Source: Sporocytophaga myxococcoides
GTDB lineage: Bacteria; Bacteroidota; Bacteroidia; Cytophagales; Cytophagaceae
Assembly (NCBI RefSeq): GCF_000775915.1
Contig: NZ_BBLT01000010.1
Location: forward strand, 62,001-126,000
Direction: 5' to 3'
Length of the DNA stretch: 64,000 bases
Shown here: piece by piece, positions 17,651-27,013 of the stretch
Layout of the letters: every line of letters begins with the position of its first letter
Position numbering within the stretch: the first letter of the stretch is position 1
The notes under the pieces: generated by a model
Told to the model about the DNA's origin: nothing
The model's database searches: none
The model's input: the letters and a program-made list of their open reading frames with translations, nothing else
Position numbers and translations under genes: made by a program

Positions 17651-18196
17651 TCAATCTGTTTCAGATTTCTCTTTTTTAAAGAATAAAAACTTCTTTTTCT
17701 TTTTAGTCTTTTTACTATACTCCATTTCCTCAAATTCAGTATCGCCTTTATCGATTTTTGTCCATACTGTATCCAAAGCAGGTTTTACAAGTGGAAGGAC
17801 TGAATCTTTAATAATTATAGGTTTAATTTCATTTTTAATTTTAATTGTTTCGTCAAGCTTAGGTTCCTTGATTAATATTACATCTTTGATTTCATTTGTA
17901 GCTTTTTGAATTATTGGTTTCGATGCAACTATAGTAACCTTTCTATAATCGTTAACTTGAACTTGTGTCACCAGAAAACTATTTTCCTTCTTGATTTGCG
18001 GTTCTGTTTTGACAGGCTTTAAAGTCAGAAAAAAGTCAGCTTCTGATCGTTCGAGTCTTTGAAATAATTTATCATAATTAATGCTGTCTTTGGCAAGTGT
18101 TAATCCTTCGCTGGCTTCATAAGCAATTCCGTTTTTAACTTTAAGACTATCAAGGCATGATGTTAACGCAGATAACAATAATAAAATATATTTCAT
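17651..18196 (-). CDS. Putative lipoprotein of unknown function
   Basis: A 181-residue product starting with a short leader and a lipobox-like LTSC (Cys about residue 14), so it is probably lipid-anchored, although the leader is at the short end. The rest is lysine/glutamate-rich with Ile-Lys repeats (IIKDSVLPLVKP, IKIKNEIKPI) and a strongly basic tail (KKTKKKKKFLFFKKEK). I see no recognisable domain. The 200 bp upstream hold only a 26-codon opposite-strand reading frame and a hairpin. Confidence 0.6.
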   Translation of the reverse strand: MKYILLLLSALTSCLDSLKVKNGIAYEASEGLTLAKDSINYDKLFQRLERSEADFFLTLKPVKTEPQIKKENSFLVTQVQVNDYRKVTIVASKPIIQKATNEIKDVILIKEPKLDETIKIKNEIKPIIIKDSVLPLVKPALDTVWTKIDKGDTEFEEMEYSKKTKKKKKFLFFKKEKSETD

Positions 18197-18338
18197 TTTA
18201 ATTGTATAGTAGCTATGTATATTTAAGCTTTACAAAATGAAATTTGTTTTTAGTTACCTTATTCTCTTTGTTATGGCTTTAGATTTATGTTTATATCATT
18301 GGGATAAATTATAAAGTGCTTAAGGGAGGAAGTCTGAT

Positions 18339-18383
18339 AAAATAAAAAGAGACTGTCTTATAGGACAGTCTCTTTTTATTTTA
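18339..18383. terminator. Strong bidirectional terminator downstream of trxA
   Basis: A 19-bp perfect stem (AAAATAAAAAGAGACTGTC and its complement) with a 6-nt loop and A/T-rich ends on both sides. It works in the trxA direction and would equally stop plus-strand transcription. Confidence 0.88.
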
Positions 18384-18399
18384 TGAAAATCATTATAAA

Positions 18400-18720
18400 T
18401 TATAAATGAGCTTCAATCTTTTGGCTAAGAACATTCTTAGGTACAGCGCCAACTTGTTTTTCAACAATTTTTCCATTTTTAATTACCAGAAGAGTTGGAA
18501 TACTTCTGATACCAAATTTTGCTGAAGTGTTAGGGTTGTTGTCAACATCTACTTTTCCTATTATAGCTTTTCCTTCATAGTCAGCAGCAAGTTCTTCTAC
18601 AACCGGACCGATCATTTTGCAGGGTCCGCACCATTCAGCCCAGAAATCAACTAGCACAGGTTTATCTGTGTTGGTTATATCTTCAAAATTAGCGTCTGTG
18701 ATTTCTATTGCTTTTCCCAT
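18400..18720 (-). CDS. trxA: Thioredoxin
   Basis: A small cytoplasmic dithiol oxidoreductase that supplies electrons to ribonucleotide reductase, peroxiredoxins and other disulfide enzymes. The 106-residue product has the active site WCGPCK (Cys31 and Cys34), the buried Asp in LVDFWAEWC, and the cis-Pro loop IRSIPTLLV. No signal peptide, so it is the cytoplasmic form. It lies downstream of dnaE on the same strand with a 76-bp gap. Confidence 0.97.
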   Translation of the reverse strand: MGKAIEITDANFEDITNTDKPVLVDFWAEWCGPCKMIGPVVEELAADYEGKAIIGKVDVDNNPNTSAKFGIRSIPTLLVIKNGKIVEKQVGAVPKNVLSQKIEAHL

Positions 18721-18796
18721 ATTTTTAAAATAAAAAGAGGTTTATTAATTATTACCAGACCGTAAACATACTATTTTTTTAAATATTTAGGTTCTA

Positions 18797-21700
18797 TCAA
18801 AATAGAATTTTATACTCCACCTCATTAAGATTTTTTAACTGGTCGAGTAAGGTATTGTTTGGGTCTACTTTGAATTTTCGCGAAAATAGCTCAACGTGAA
18901 TGTTTTCCGTGTCATCAGAGAGCGTAAATTTCAATTCCGTATTGCCTAGGTTTCCAGTGATTACTTCCTCCAGACTATTTAATGTCTCTGGTTTTAATCC
19001 CTGGATATTTAATTTAACAGATACTCCTTTTACCATTTTTTGCCTGATATCAGCCAATAAGCTAATATTAAGCGGTTTGAATTCCCATTGATCGCCGTTA
19101 TACCTTTGTTGCACTTTACCGCGAATGTGTAAAAACTCTCCTGGCTTTATCCAATGTGCAAACTTAAGATAATCTTCTCCAAAAAGAGCCATTTCTATTT
19201 TACCATCAAAATCTTCCAGACTGAATACGATGAAGGATTTACCGTTTTTCATCTGCCTGACATTCGCAGTTCCTACTATTCCTGCTACAGAAACTTCTCT
19301 GTTTTTGTAGTCGAAAACTTTATCTGCAGGACAAGTACAGAAATTGTCAATTTCCATTTTGTATTGATCAAGCGGGTGTCCTGAAATATAAAATCCTACG
19401 ACATCACGCTCAAATTTTAATTTCTCAATTTCACTCCATAGCTCACAATCCGGAATCTTTGGTTTCGCTACTTCAACACTACTAGAACCACCAAATAGGC
19501 TCTGTTGGTTCGCATCTTTATCCTGCTGATAAGCGGATCCGTATCTGATGATTTTTTCTATTGTACTTGTATTGTCTTTCTCTGCGGTTACAAAGAAGTA
19601 TTGTGCGCGATGAAGACCAAACGAATCAAAGGCTCCTGCATAAGCAAAGCATTCGAATGTTTTCTTATTCATGGTACGAAGGTTCACTCTTTGTACCAGA
19701 TTAAACAGGTCTGTATAAGGACCGTTTTCTTCTCTTTCAGAGATAATTGCTGCAATTGCAGCTTCTCCTGCTCCCTTGATGGCCCCTAGTCCGAAACGGA
19801 TTTTACCTTCCTTGTTAACGTCAAAGGTCATGGAACTTTCATTGATATCAGGCCCCAGAACTGTTAATCCTATTTTCTTACACTCATCCATGAAGAAGGA
19901 GATCTTATCGATATTACTCATGTTGTGAGTTAATACCGAGGCCATATATTCTGCCGGATGGTGTGCCTTTAAATATGCGGTTTGGAATGCCACAAAGGCA
20001 TAACAGGTAGAGTGAGATTTGTTGAAAGCGTAGGAGGCAAATGCTTCCCAATCGGTCCAGACCTTGTCAGCAACTTTAAGATCGTGGCCGTTTGCTCCGC
20101 AACCTTCCATAAATTTGCTCTTCATCTTGTCCAGAGTCGCCTTATCCTTTTTACCCATGGCCTTACGAAGAACATCGGCATCTCCCTTACTGAAGTTGGC
20201 AAGCTTCTGAGACAGAAGCATTACCTGCTCCTGATAAACGTTAATACCATATGTATCCTTCAGGTATTGCTCCATTTCAGGAATATCATAGGTAATAGGT
20301 TCTTTTCCGTGTTTACGGCGGATATAGTTAGGAATATATTCAAGAGGCCCAGGACGATAAAGGGCGTTCATCGCAATAAGGTCAGAAAACTTATCTGGTT
20401 TCAGTTCCTTCAGGTATTTCTGCATACCCACAGACTCGAACTGGAAGGTTCCGTTGGTTTCACCTCTTTGGTAGAGCTCAAATGTTTTTTGATCCTCCAG
20501 ATCAATTTCATCAATCTCAATTTCAATCCCCTTATTCTTTTTTATCAGAGCAAGGGCATCCTTTATAATGGTCAGGGTTTTTAAGCCCAGGAAGTCCATC
20601 TTGATTACTCCCGCATCTTCAATTACTTTACCGTCATACTGTGTAAGCAGAAGATCAGAGTCTTTGGAGGTTGCTACCGGCATCAGGTCAGAAAGGTCCT
20701 GAGGAGCAATGATGATACCTGCAGCATGAACTCCTGTACCTCTTACTGATCCTTCAAGGACGAGGGCTTCTTTTAGTACATTGGCCTGAAGATCTTTTCC
20801 GTTCATGATTTCACGGAGTTTTTTTACACCGTCAAGATCATCACCGTTAAGCCCTTCTTTTTCACTTAGACTGCCGGGACCGTCAATAGGGGCCGTCAGA
20901 ACTCTGTTGAGCTCAATTCCTGGTTTCTCAGGAACCAGTTTTGCCAGGGCATTGGAATCGCTAAGCGGAAGATCAAGAACTCTTGCAACATCCTTGATAC
21001 TCATTTTAGCCGCCATGGAACCATAGGTTACAATTTGGGCTACCTGAGTTTTCCCATATTTTTCAACAACATAATCTATTACCTTTTGACGACCGGAATC
21101 GTCAAAGTCGGTATCAATATCGGGCATGCTCTTTCTGTCCGGATTCAGGAAACGTTCAAAAAGCAAATCGTACTTGATCGGATCTATGTTGGTAATACCA
21201 ACACAATAAGCAACAGCAGAGCCTGCCGCCGAACCCCTTCCTGGCCCCACGAATACGCCTATCTCTTTTCCTTTATTGATGAAATCCTGTACGATAAGGA
21301 AGTAACCTGCAAACCCCATCGTTTTGATGGTAAATAATTCGAAATTGAGACGTTCTTCAATTTCAGGTGTTATTTCCTGATATTTTTTTCTTGCCCCTTC
21401 AAAGGTTAAATGCTTTAAATATTCCCACTGATTAAGAACATCGGCATCCGGCCCCGTATTGACTTTAAATGAATCAGGGATAGGGAAGTTGGGAAGCAGA
21501 ATATCTCTTTTGAGTTTCAGACTTTCCACTTTATCCACGATCTCTATTGTATTATCTACAGCGGAAGGGATATCGTGAAAAAGTTTCCCCATTTCAGCTT
21601 TAGTCTTGAAATAAAACTGATCGTTGTAAAATGCAAAACGGGTTCCTTTGGTAAAGGCGCCGTCGTCAGAAAATTCTTTATTGGTAGGGGTACTTTGTTT

Positions 21701-22402
21701 TTCTCCTGTGTTGATGCAAAGCAGAATGTCATGAGCATTGGAGTCTTCCTGATCTACATAATGAGAGTCATTGGAGGCAATAATTTTTACCTTGTGTTTC
21801 AGTGCAAATTTTATAAGCACTTCATTTACTATATTCTGCTCCGGAATATCGTGACGCTGAAGCTCTACATAATAATCTTCTCCAAAAAGATCCAGCCACC
21901 ATTTAAAGACTTTTTCACCTTCTTCTTCTCCTTTTCTGAGAATTGTTTGGGGTACTTCGGCTCCTATACAACATGTGGTCGCAATAAGCCCTTTATGGTA
22001 TTTTAAGATTAATTCCTTATCTATTCTAGGATACTTTCCGTAAAGTCCTTCCATGTAGCCGAGGGAGCAAAGCTTGGCGAGGTTTTTATATCCTTCAGCA
22101 TTTTTAGCGAGCAGGAGCTGATGGCGGCGGACGTCCTTATCAGTTTTGGTAAATGATTTTTTATGACGATCTTCTACCAGATAAAATTCACACCCGACTA
22201 TAGGCTTTACATTGTATTTGTTTGCTTCTGCAACAAATTTAAAAACTCCAAACATGTTCCCATGGTCGGTAATTGCAACAGCTTTCATCTCATCTTTCTG
22301 AGCCTTTTTCATCAGATCTGTGATGTTGGCTGCTCCGTCAAGAAGGGAAAATTGGGTATGTACGTGTAAATGTGCGAAATCCGGCATTTCGGTATTTAAC
22401 AA
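18797..22402 (-). CDS. dnaE: DNA polymerase III alpha subunit
   Basis: The replicative polymerase catalytic subunit, 1201 residues, of the DnaE (not PolC) type. An N-terminal PHP domain (HLHVHTQFSLLDGAANI, VAITDHGNMFG) is followed by the palm with catalytic aspartates in PDIDTDFDD (about residues 427-435), by GTGVHAAGIIIAP, and by the DNA-handling block YAFNKSHSTCYAFVAFQTAYLK. A C-terminal OB-fold follows (VSVAGIVGTANVRQMKNGKSFIVFSLED), with a beta-clamp-binding-like QQSLFG near residue 1005. All key motifs are intact and the length is normal. Confidence 0.97.
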   Translation of the reverse strand: MLNTEMPDFAHLHVHTQFSLLDGAANITDLMKKAQKDEMKAVAITDHGNMFGVFKFVAEANKYNVKPIVGCEFYLVEDRHKKSFTKTDKDVRRHQLLLAKNAEGYKNLAKLCSLGYMEGLYGKYPRIDKELILKYHKGLIATTCCIGAEVPQTILRKGEEEGEKVFKWWLDLFGEDYYVELQRHDIPEQNIVNEVLIKFALKHKVKIIASNDSHYVDQEDSNAHDILLCINTGEKQSTPTNKEFSDDGAFTKGTRFAFYNDQFYFKTKAEMGKLFHDIPSAVDNTIEIVDKVESLKLKRDILLPNFPIPDSFKVNTGPDADVLNQWEYLKHLTFEGARKKYQEITPEIEERLNFELFTIKTMGFAGYFLIVQDFINKGKEIGVFVGPGRGSAAGSAVAYCVGITNIDPIKYDLLFERFLNPDRKSMPDIDTDFDDSGRQKVIDYVVEKYGKTQVAQIVTYGSMAAKMSIKDVARVLDLPLSDSNALAKLVPEKPGIELNRVLTAPIDGPGSLSEKEGLNGDDLDGVKKLREIMNGKDLQANVLKEALVLEGSVRGTGVHAAGIIIAPQDLSDLMPVATSKDSDLLLTQYDGKVIEDAGVIKMDFLGLKTLTIIKDALALIKKNKGIEIEIDEIDLEDQKTFELYQRGETNGTFQFESVGMQKYLKELKPDKFSDLIAMNALYRPGPLEYIPNYIRRKHGKEPITYDIPEMEQYLKDTYGINVYQEQVMLLSQKLANFSKGDADVLRKAMGKKDKATLDKMKSKFMEGCGANGHDLKVADKVWTDWEAFASYAFNKSHSTCYAFVAFQTAYLKAHHPAEYMASVLTHNMSNIDKISFFMDECKKIGLTVLGPDINESSMTFDVNKEGKIRFGLGAIKGAGEAAIAAIISEREENGPYTDLFNLVQRVNLRTMNKKTFECFAYAGAFDSFGLHRAQYFFVTAEKDNTSTIEKIIRYGSAYQQDKDANQQSLFGGSSSVEVAKPKIPDCELWSEIEKLKFERDVVGFYISGHPLDQYKMEIDNFCTCPADKVFDYKNREVSVAGIVGTANVRQMKNGKSFIVFSLEDFDGKIEMALFGEDYLKFAHWIKPGEFLHIRGKVQQRYNGDQWEFKPLNISLLADIRQKMVKGVSVKLNIQGLKPETLNSLEEVITGNLGNTELKFTLSDDTENIHVELFSRKFKVDPNNTLLDQLKNLNEVEYKILF

Positions 22403-22491
22403 TAAAGTTGAATTCTAAAATTAATTGATATTCTTCAAAAGTTTTCAACAATATTGCGAAACAAAATAACCTGCTGTCGGATTCCGGTCCT

Positions 22492-22710
22492 TTACCTTTT
22501 TTGCTTTGATTCGTCGTATTTATGTAGTGCTTCTATAAGCTTTTGCTTATTAAGGCTTTCAAAATCCTTGATCTTCCTTAATTCTGCTCTTTTTCTAAGT
22601 TCTTGAATGGGAAGCATCTCCAGGTTTTGCCTTTTTCTTCCAAATTTAGAATCCTCAATATCACCAAGATCTTCACTTTCAGGTTCTTCAAAATATTCGG
22701 GGTTTTCCAT
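22492..22710 (-). CDS. Small acidic protein with Rho N-terminal-like (SAP-type) motif
   Basis: A 72-residue protein. Its acidic first third (ENPEYFEEPESEDLGDIED) is followed by LPIQELRKRAELRKIKDFESLNKQKLIEAL, which matches the helix-extended-loop-helix of Rho_N/SAP-like nucleic-acid-binding motifs. It could be a small nucleic-acid-associated protein, but nothing shows a target. It precedes dnaE on the same strand with a 90-bp gap. Confidence 0.65.
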   Translation of the reverse strand: MENPEYFEEPESEDLGDIEDSKFGRKRQNLEMLPIQELRKRAELRKIKDFESLNKQKLIEALHKYDESKQKR

Positions 22711-22759
22711 ATTTTACCTTTTGAAAATACAACAAGGAAACGCCTGAAATGTTAGGTGT

Positions 22760-23023
22760 TTAAAATCCTTCTTTCGCCATTTTTACACCTTTATTATCCT
22801 GATTTGGATAAAGGATTTCCCGAAGAATTTCCGGAGCATTATGAAGCTTCTGAATAAGTAATTCAAAATCTTCTTTTAAAACCTGATTGGGACGATTAAA
22901 GTAAATTTCTTCCAGAAGAAGTATGGTGAAGAATATAGCGCTTGCATAAAAAGCTATAACTGTTGTGCTGAATATGCATAGGTTGATAATGGTTGATTTT
23001 AAAAATTCTTTTAAGGTTTTCAT
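22760..23023 (-). CDS. Small single-pass membrane protein of unknown function
   Basis: An 87-residue product with one long hydrophobic segment (about residues 10-38, IINLCIFSTTVIAFYASAIF) and a charged tail containing LLIQKLHNAPEILREILYP. I do not recognise it. It is on the same strand as the Rho_N-like gene and dnaE, 49 bp upstream of the former, and has normal composition for the region, so it is probably a real gene. Confidence 0.5.
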   Translation of the reverse strand: MKTLKEFLKSTIINLCIFSTTVIAFYASAIFFTILLLEEIYFNRPNQVLKEDFELLIQKLHNAPEILREILYPNQDNKGVKMAKEGF

Positions 23024-23194
23024 ATCGGTAGTTTATTTTTCAGTTAAAACAAAGCCTATATCCCTTGCAGCTTGATCAATCAAATCTATAGTAAATATAA
23101 GTATTACAATTGTTTCTGTCAATGCTATTTTCCGGAAATTTTTTTCCGCTTTTTATCGTTTATAAACGTGTTCCCCTATTCAGTTTAATCAGCT

Positions 23195-24700
23195 TTGGAA
23201 GATAATTTTCACTCACTCGAAAGGGCAAAGAAATTGGTACTCTCTGATGGTATCGTTTCTCAGTCTATGTCCGGTTTCAGCGGTGGTCCCGTTTTGATTG
23301 CCTTTGCACTATTATTAGGTGCATCAGGCTTTCAGCTTGGTTTGCTTGCATGTATTCCTGTTTTTGCCAATCTTTTTCAATTGTTCTCAGTTTGGTTTCT
23401 GAATAAAATCAAAAGTAGAAGAAAGGTTTGTGTCATATTTTCTTTTTTAGGAAGATTTCCCTTGTTGATCTTGGGATTTGCCTGTTTGTTCTCGGAGGGA
23501 AGCTGGTTGATTTACCTTCTGATAGGAGTAATGTTTGTTCATAATTTTGTGGGTGCTATTTCGGGTGGTTCCTGGACTTCTTGGATGCATGATCTTATCC
23601 CTTCAGATCAGTTAGGAAGGTTTTTTAGCAACAGAATCCGATGGGCTCAGGCTTTTGCAGTTGCAGTATCATTTTTTACCGGATTTGTCCTTGATCATTT
23701 TGCAGGTCATGAAAAGATGAGATTCGTCTTTGGATGCTTTTTTTTGGTAGCAGGAGGATTGGGGTTACTTAGTACCTTTTTGCTTTCTCAAACACATGAA
23801 CCTACTATGAAGGAGTTTCCGGTATTTTCATTTAAAGAATTGACAAGACCTTTTGCCAATGAAAATCTGAGAACACTTATTGGTTTTACTGTTTTATGGA
23901 ACCTCGCTTCAAATTTTGCAACACCTTTCTTCTCTGTATACCTGCTCAGCCAGTTGCATTATCCTGTTAGTACTGTTATTGGTCTTACTGTGCTAGCTCA
24001 GCTGGTTACAATTCTTTCTCTTGGTTTCTGGGGCAAATATTCCGATACATTAAATAACAAGGCTGTGCTTAGGATTTGTGTCCCTTTGTATATGTTGTCT
24101 GTTCTTGCATGGACTTATACTACTTTTCCGGCAAAGCATTTCTTTACCCTTCCATTGCTGGTTGTTATTCATATCCTGATCGGTATCGCCAATGGTGGAA
24201 TTTCTCTTGCTGTAGGGAATATCGGTTTAAAACTTGCTCCAAAAGGAAAAGGATCTGTTTTTCTCATTTCTATGAATATGAGTAACTCTATTTTTGCAGG
24301 TTTTGGGCCCTTGTTGTCAGGTATGGTTTCCGGTTACTTTACTCTAAAGGATTTGTCAATAGGCTTTAACTATTCTGGTCCTGATATGAAAGAGGCCATT
24401 CATTTTATAAGTTTGCAATCATGGGATTTCCCTTTTGTTTTTTCAGTAATCCTTGGAGTAATAAGCTTTAGAATTCTTGCAAATCTTAAAGAGGGTATTG
24501 AGATAGAAAAAGAATCTTTGTGGAGAAATTTGAAAAACCAGCTAGTGGGAGACCTGAAAAATATTTCTAATTTCAGGCAACGTAAGCCTTTGTCTCTGTC
24601 AAAGACAAAGGTGTATTCTGCTTTAAAGAAGCTGGATAATAACAATGATGATGATCATATTTACTCTTCTCCTAAAGACTCTTCTGGTTCTTTTTCTTAA
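23195..24700 (+). CDS. MFS transporter with C-terminal cytoplasmic tail
   Basis: A 501-residue major facilitator with about 12 membrane segments (for example SGGPVLIAFALLLGASGFQLG and WFLNKIKSRRKVCVIFSFLGR) and a polar tail of about 65 residues. Substrate unknown. An in-frame stop lies just upstream and no ATG is available before the first helix, so translation must begin at TTG; the next Met (about residue 24) falls inside the conserved N-terminal segment. It is not obviously in an operon. The 265 bp after it contain nothing I can name. Confidence 0.75.
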   Translation: MEDNFHSLERAKKLVLSDGIVSQSMSGFSGGPVLIAFALLLGASGFQLGLLACIPVFANLFQLFSVWFLNKIKSRRKVCVIFSFLGRFPLLILGFACLFSEGSWLIYLLIGVMFVHNFVGAISGGSWTSWMHDLIPSDQLGRFFSNRIRWAQAFAVAVSFFTGFVLDHFAGHEKMRFVFGCFFLVAGGLGLLSTFLLSQTHEPTMKEFPVFSFKELTRPFANENLRTLIGFTVLWNLASNFATPFFSVYLLSQLHYPVSTVIGLTVLAQLVTILSLGFWGKYSDTLNNKAVLRICVPLYMLSVLAWTYTTFPAKHFFTLPLLVVIHILIGIANGGISLAVGNIGLKLAPKGKGSVFLISMNMSNSIFAGFGPLLSGMVSGYFTLKDLSIGFNYSGPDMKEAIHFISLQSWDFPFVFSVILGVISFRILANLKEGIEIEKESLWRNLKNQLVGDLKNISNFRQRKPLSLSKTKVYSALKKLDNNNDDDHIYSSPKDSSGSFS

Positions 24701-24965
24701 TTCATTATAGCGCTTTAATGGGCATAAGTTAAAATAGAACAGGCCCTAAAAAATACTTTCTATAGATGAAATCTTTGAAAATGATTTTAGTCTCTCAGCA
24801 TCATTCTTAGTTTTTTTTAAATGTGATTTTCAGATTATAAATGCATTTTTGAAAGAAATATTCTCTATAAGCTGAATGAATTCTCTTTCCAGAAATGAAG
24901 GCAATGTTAATTTGTAGATAGAGAACATTCTGTTTGGGAATCACAGAATTGTGTAAATTGGAAAT

Positions 24966-25754
24966 TTAATCCTCTAAACCTACACTTTCAATATCTTTTT
25001 TGTAATCTTCTATAGCACTATAGATGCCCCAGGCGGAATCAAATCTGCCTGATTCAGAATTGAGTATTTTAAAATCTGCTGTATCTGTGATAAATCCAGT
25101 TTCCACAAGTACACTAGGCATAGAAGTCTTCCATAATACAAGAAAACCTGCTTGTTTTACGCCTCTGCTATGTCTCTTATTACTCTGTTTAAATTCTGTT
25201 TCAATCTTGTGAGCAAGCTTCATGCTGCTATGCATAAAGGCATTCTGATATAAGGAGAACAAAATATAGGATTGAGGTGAATTAGGGTCAAATCCTTCAT
25301 AGTTTTCTTTGTGGTCATCTTCCATCAGAATAGATGAATTTTCTCTTTGAGCTATTTCAAGATTCTGCTCTGTTTTATGAAGTCCCATGCAATATGTTTC
25401 AGTTCCATGCATTCCGGCGGGGCCAGAATTCACATGCACCGAAATAAAAAGATCTGCATGATTTTTATTTGCAATACCTGCTCTATCATGAAGTTCTACA
25501 AATCGATCATCTTTTCTGGTAAAAATAACCTTTACGTCCGGCATATTTTCCTGAATAAGCTGGCCTACTTTCAGGCTTATATCAAGTGCTATATCTTTTT
25601 CCTTGGTTTTGTTCTTCATGCATCCAGGATCTTTTCCTCCATGTCCGGGATCAATAACAATTGTTTTCACCCTTAAGGATCTGCGCTCTAAGGGAGTAAA
25701 TGAGAATAAAAGTAACGTGAGACAGAATCCTATTGATAAGAACTTTTTGGCCAT
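24966..25754 (-). CDS. N-acetylmuramoyl-L-alanine amidase (Amidase_3)
   Basis: This zinc amidase would cleave the bond between N-acetylmuramic acid and the stem peptide in murein. After a signal peptide (about residues 1-24), the Amidase_3 motifs appear in order: IDPGHGGKDPG (first His ligand), KEKDIALDIS (Glu ligand), LFISVHVNSG (second His) and the catalytic Glu in VLVETGFITD. At 262 residues it is a single catalytic domain without LysM or SPOR modules. It would act in the periplasm in cell separation or wall turnover. Confidence 0.92.
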   Translation of the reverse strand: MAKKFLSIGFCLTLLLFSFTPLERRSLRVKTIVIDPGHGGKDPGCMKNKTKEKDIALDISLKVGQLIQENMPDVKVIFTRKDDRFVELHDRAGIANKNHADLFISVHVNSGPAGMHGTETYCMGLHKTEQNLEIAQRENSSILMEDDHKENYEGFDPNSPQSYILFSLYQNAFMHSSMKLAHKIETEFKQSNKRHSRGVKQAGFLVLWKTSMPSVLVETGFITDTADFKILNSESGRFDSAWGIYSAIEDYKKDIESVGLED

Positions 25755-25960
25755 ATCCTTTTGGGATAAAGATTAATATCAACTAAAAACGCATTATATG
25801 CTAGTAAAATTACAAAATATTTTGAATAAGGAAAAGTTTTACACTTTCACTTTCCAATAGAGGTATAATTGCTCTTATACAGAGAGTTTGAAATGCTTAA
25901 TAATCGAATTGCAGATTAAAATAGTTGTAATTTAAAAAGTGAGCTTTTGTGAGTTATATT

Positions 25961-26932
25961 ATGAAGTTAATCCATATTCAAATCCTGATTTTACTTTTCC
26001 ATTCGTCAGTACTCTTCGGCCAGCGGTCTTTAGTTAATTCTTCTTCGGGAAAAAGAAATGAACCAATAATGAATGACAATGCAGAGAAATCATCTGAACC
26101 TTGTGGAATTGATTACCAAGACTGGAACTTAACTTTTGAGGATGATTTCAATGGGTCTGTCAAAGACTTGTCTGAAAACTGGTACTTGTTTGGAGACAAT
26201 CATGGTCAAGACGAACTACAAATTTATAAATGGGAACAGTTGTCTGTTTCCGATGGGAATCTGGTGATTACAGCTCAATCTCTTCCTAAGCCCGAAATGG
26301 CCTCTAATGGGATCACTTATAATTATGCTTCAGGCTGGATCCACTATAAAAATATGGTGAAAGGAAATGCCTTGTTTGAAATAAGATGTAAAATGCCTGA
26401 GGGCAGAGAACAGACTTTGTGGCCTGCCTTTTGGATGTGGAATGGAGACTGCTCTCCTCAGACTGATGGATACAGGGAAATAGATATCTTTGAGTATTGG
26501 GGTAATAATTTCAAATGTGGAACCAATAACGTCTTCTGGTGTGATGGAAATAGAAATAGGCAGGGTTGTTTTATTGAATATTGTGAAAAACAACCTTTTT
26601 TCAATGACTTTCATATTTTCTCTGCCGCCTGGCTAAATAATAAACTTGTTTTTTATATTGATGGAAAGGAGATTCGAACTGTAACAGATTATGTTCCTTC
26701 CGTGTCTGCGGAGATGTATTTGATTGCAAACCTGGCCTTGGGAAATTCCCCTTCAATATCGGAAGTAAAATTTCCTCAGCGTTTTGTCATAGACTGGATT
26801 AAAATCTATAATCTAAAGGATAAAGAGAATACTCTGGAAACCTGTACCAGAACTGATAACTGTAGAAAAGCCCGTACCATTAATGAACCCGAGATTCTTA
26901 AGGTTGAAAACAAAAATCTAAAAGATTTTTAA
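25961..26932 (+). CDS. Secreted glycoside hydrolase family 16 enzyme
   Basis: A GH16 beta-jelly-roll hydrolase, probably acting on beta-1,3- or mixed-linkage glucan. The family signature EIDIFEYWG is intact, giving the nucleophile Glu, assisting Asp and acid/base Glu (residues 173, 175 and 178 from this start). Flanking binding elements ALFEIRCKMPEGREQTLWPAFWMW and the C-terminal PQRFVIDWIKIYN strand also fit. A GTG four codons earlier is possible, but the ATG gives a proper signal peptide (MKLIHIQILILLFHSSVLFGQ). No carbohydrate-binding module or C-terminal sorting domain follows. Substrate specificity cannot be read by eye. Confidence 0.9.
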   Translation: MKLIHIQILILLFHSSVLFGQRSLVNSSSGKRNEPIMNDNAEKSSEPCGIDYQDWNLTFEDDFNGSVKDLSENWYLFGDNHGQDELQIYKWEQLSVSDGNLVITAQSLPKPEMASNGITYNYASGWIHYKNMVKGNALFEIRCKMPEGREQTLWPAFWMWNGDCSPQTDGYREIDIFEYWGNNFKCGTNNVFWCDGNRNRQGCFIEYCEKQPFFNDFHIFSAAWLNNKLVFYIDGKEIRTVTDYVPSVSAEMYLIANLALGNSPSISEVKFPQRFVIDWIKIYNLKDKENTLETCTRTDNCRKARTINEPEILKVENKNLKDF

Positions 26933-26939
26933 TGAAATT

Positions 26940-26980
26940 GACCGTAAATTCTACATTTTGAAAGAGTAGAATTTACGGTC
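26940..26980. terminator. Perfect 15-bp inverted repeat between convergent genes
   Basis: GACCGTAAATTCTAC and its exact complement separated by 11 nt, between the GH16 stop and the ABC exporter stop. A bidirectional terminator is the simplest reading, but no T-run follows on either strand. Confidence 0.6.
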
Positions 26981-27013
26981 TCCATCCCATCAGTAGCTTA
27001 TTTATTCTCGCTT

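Noticed and set aside
19982-20584. 200-codon frame antisense to dnaE
   Set aside because: Shadow of dnaE, no recognisable sequence. The other small antisense frames across dnaE and rpoC were dropped for the same reason.
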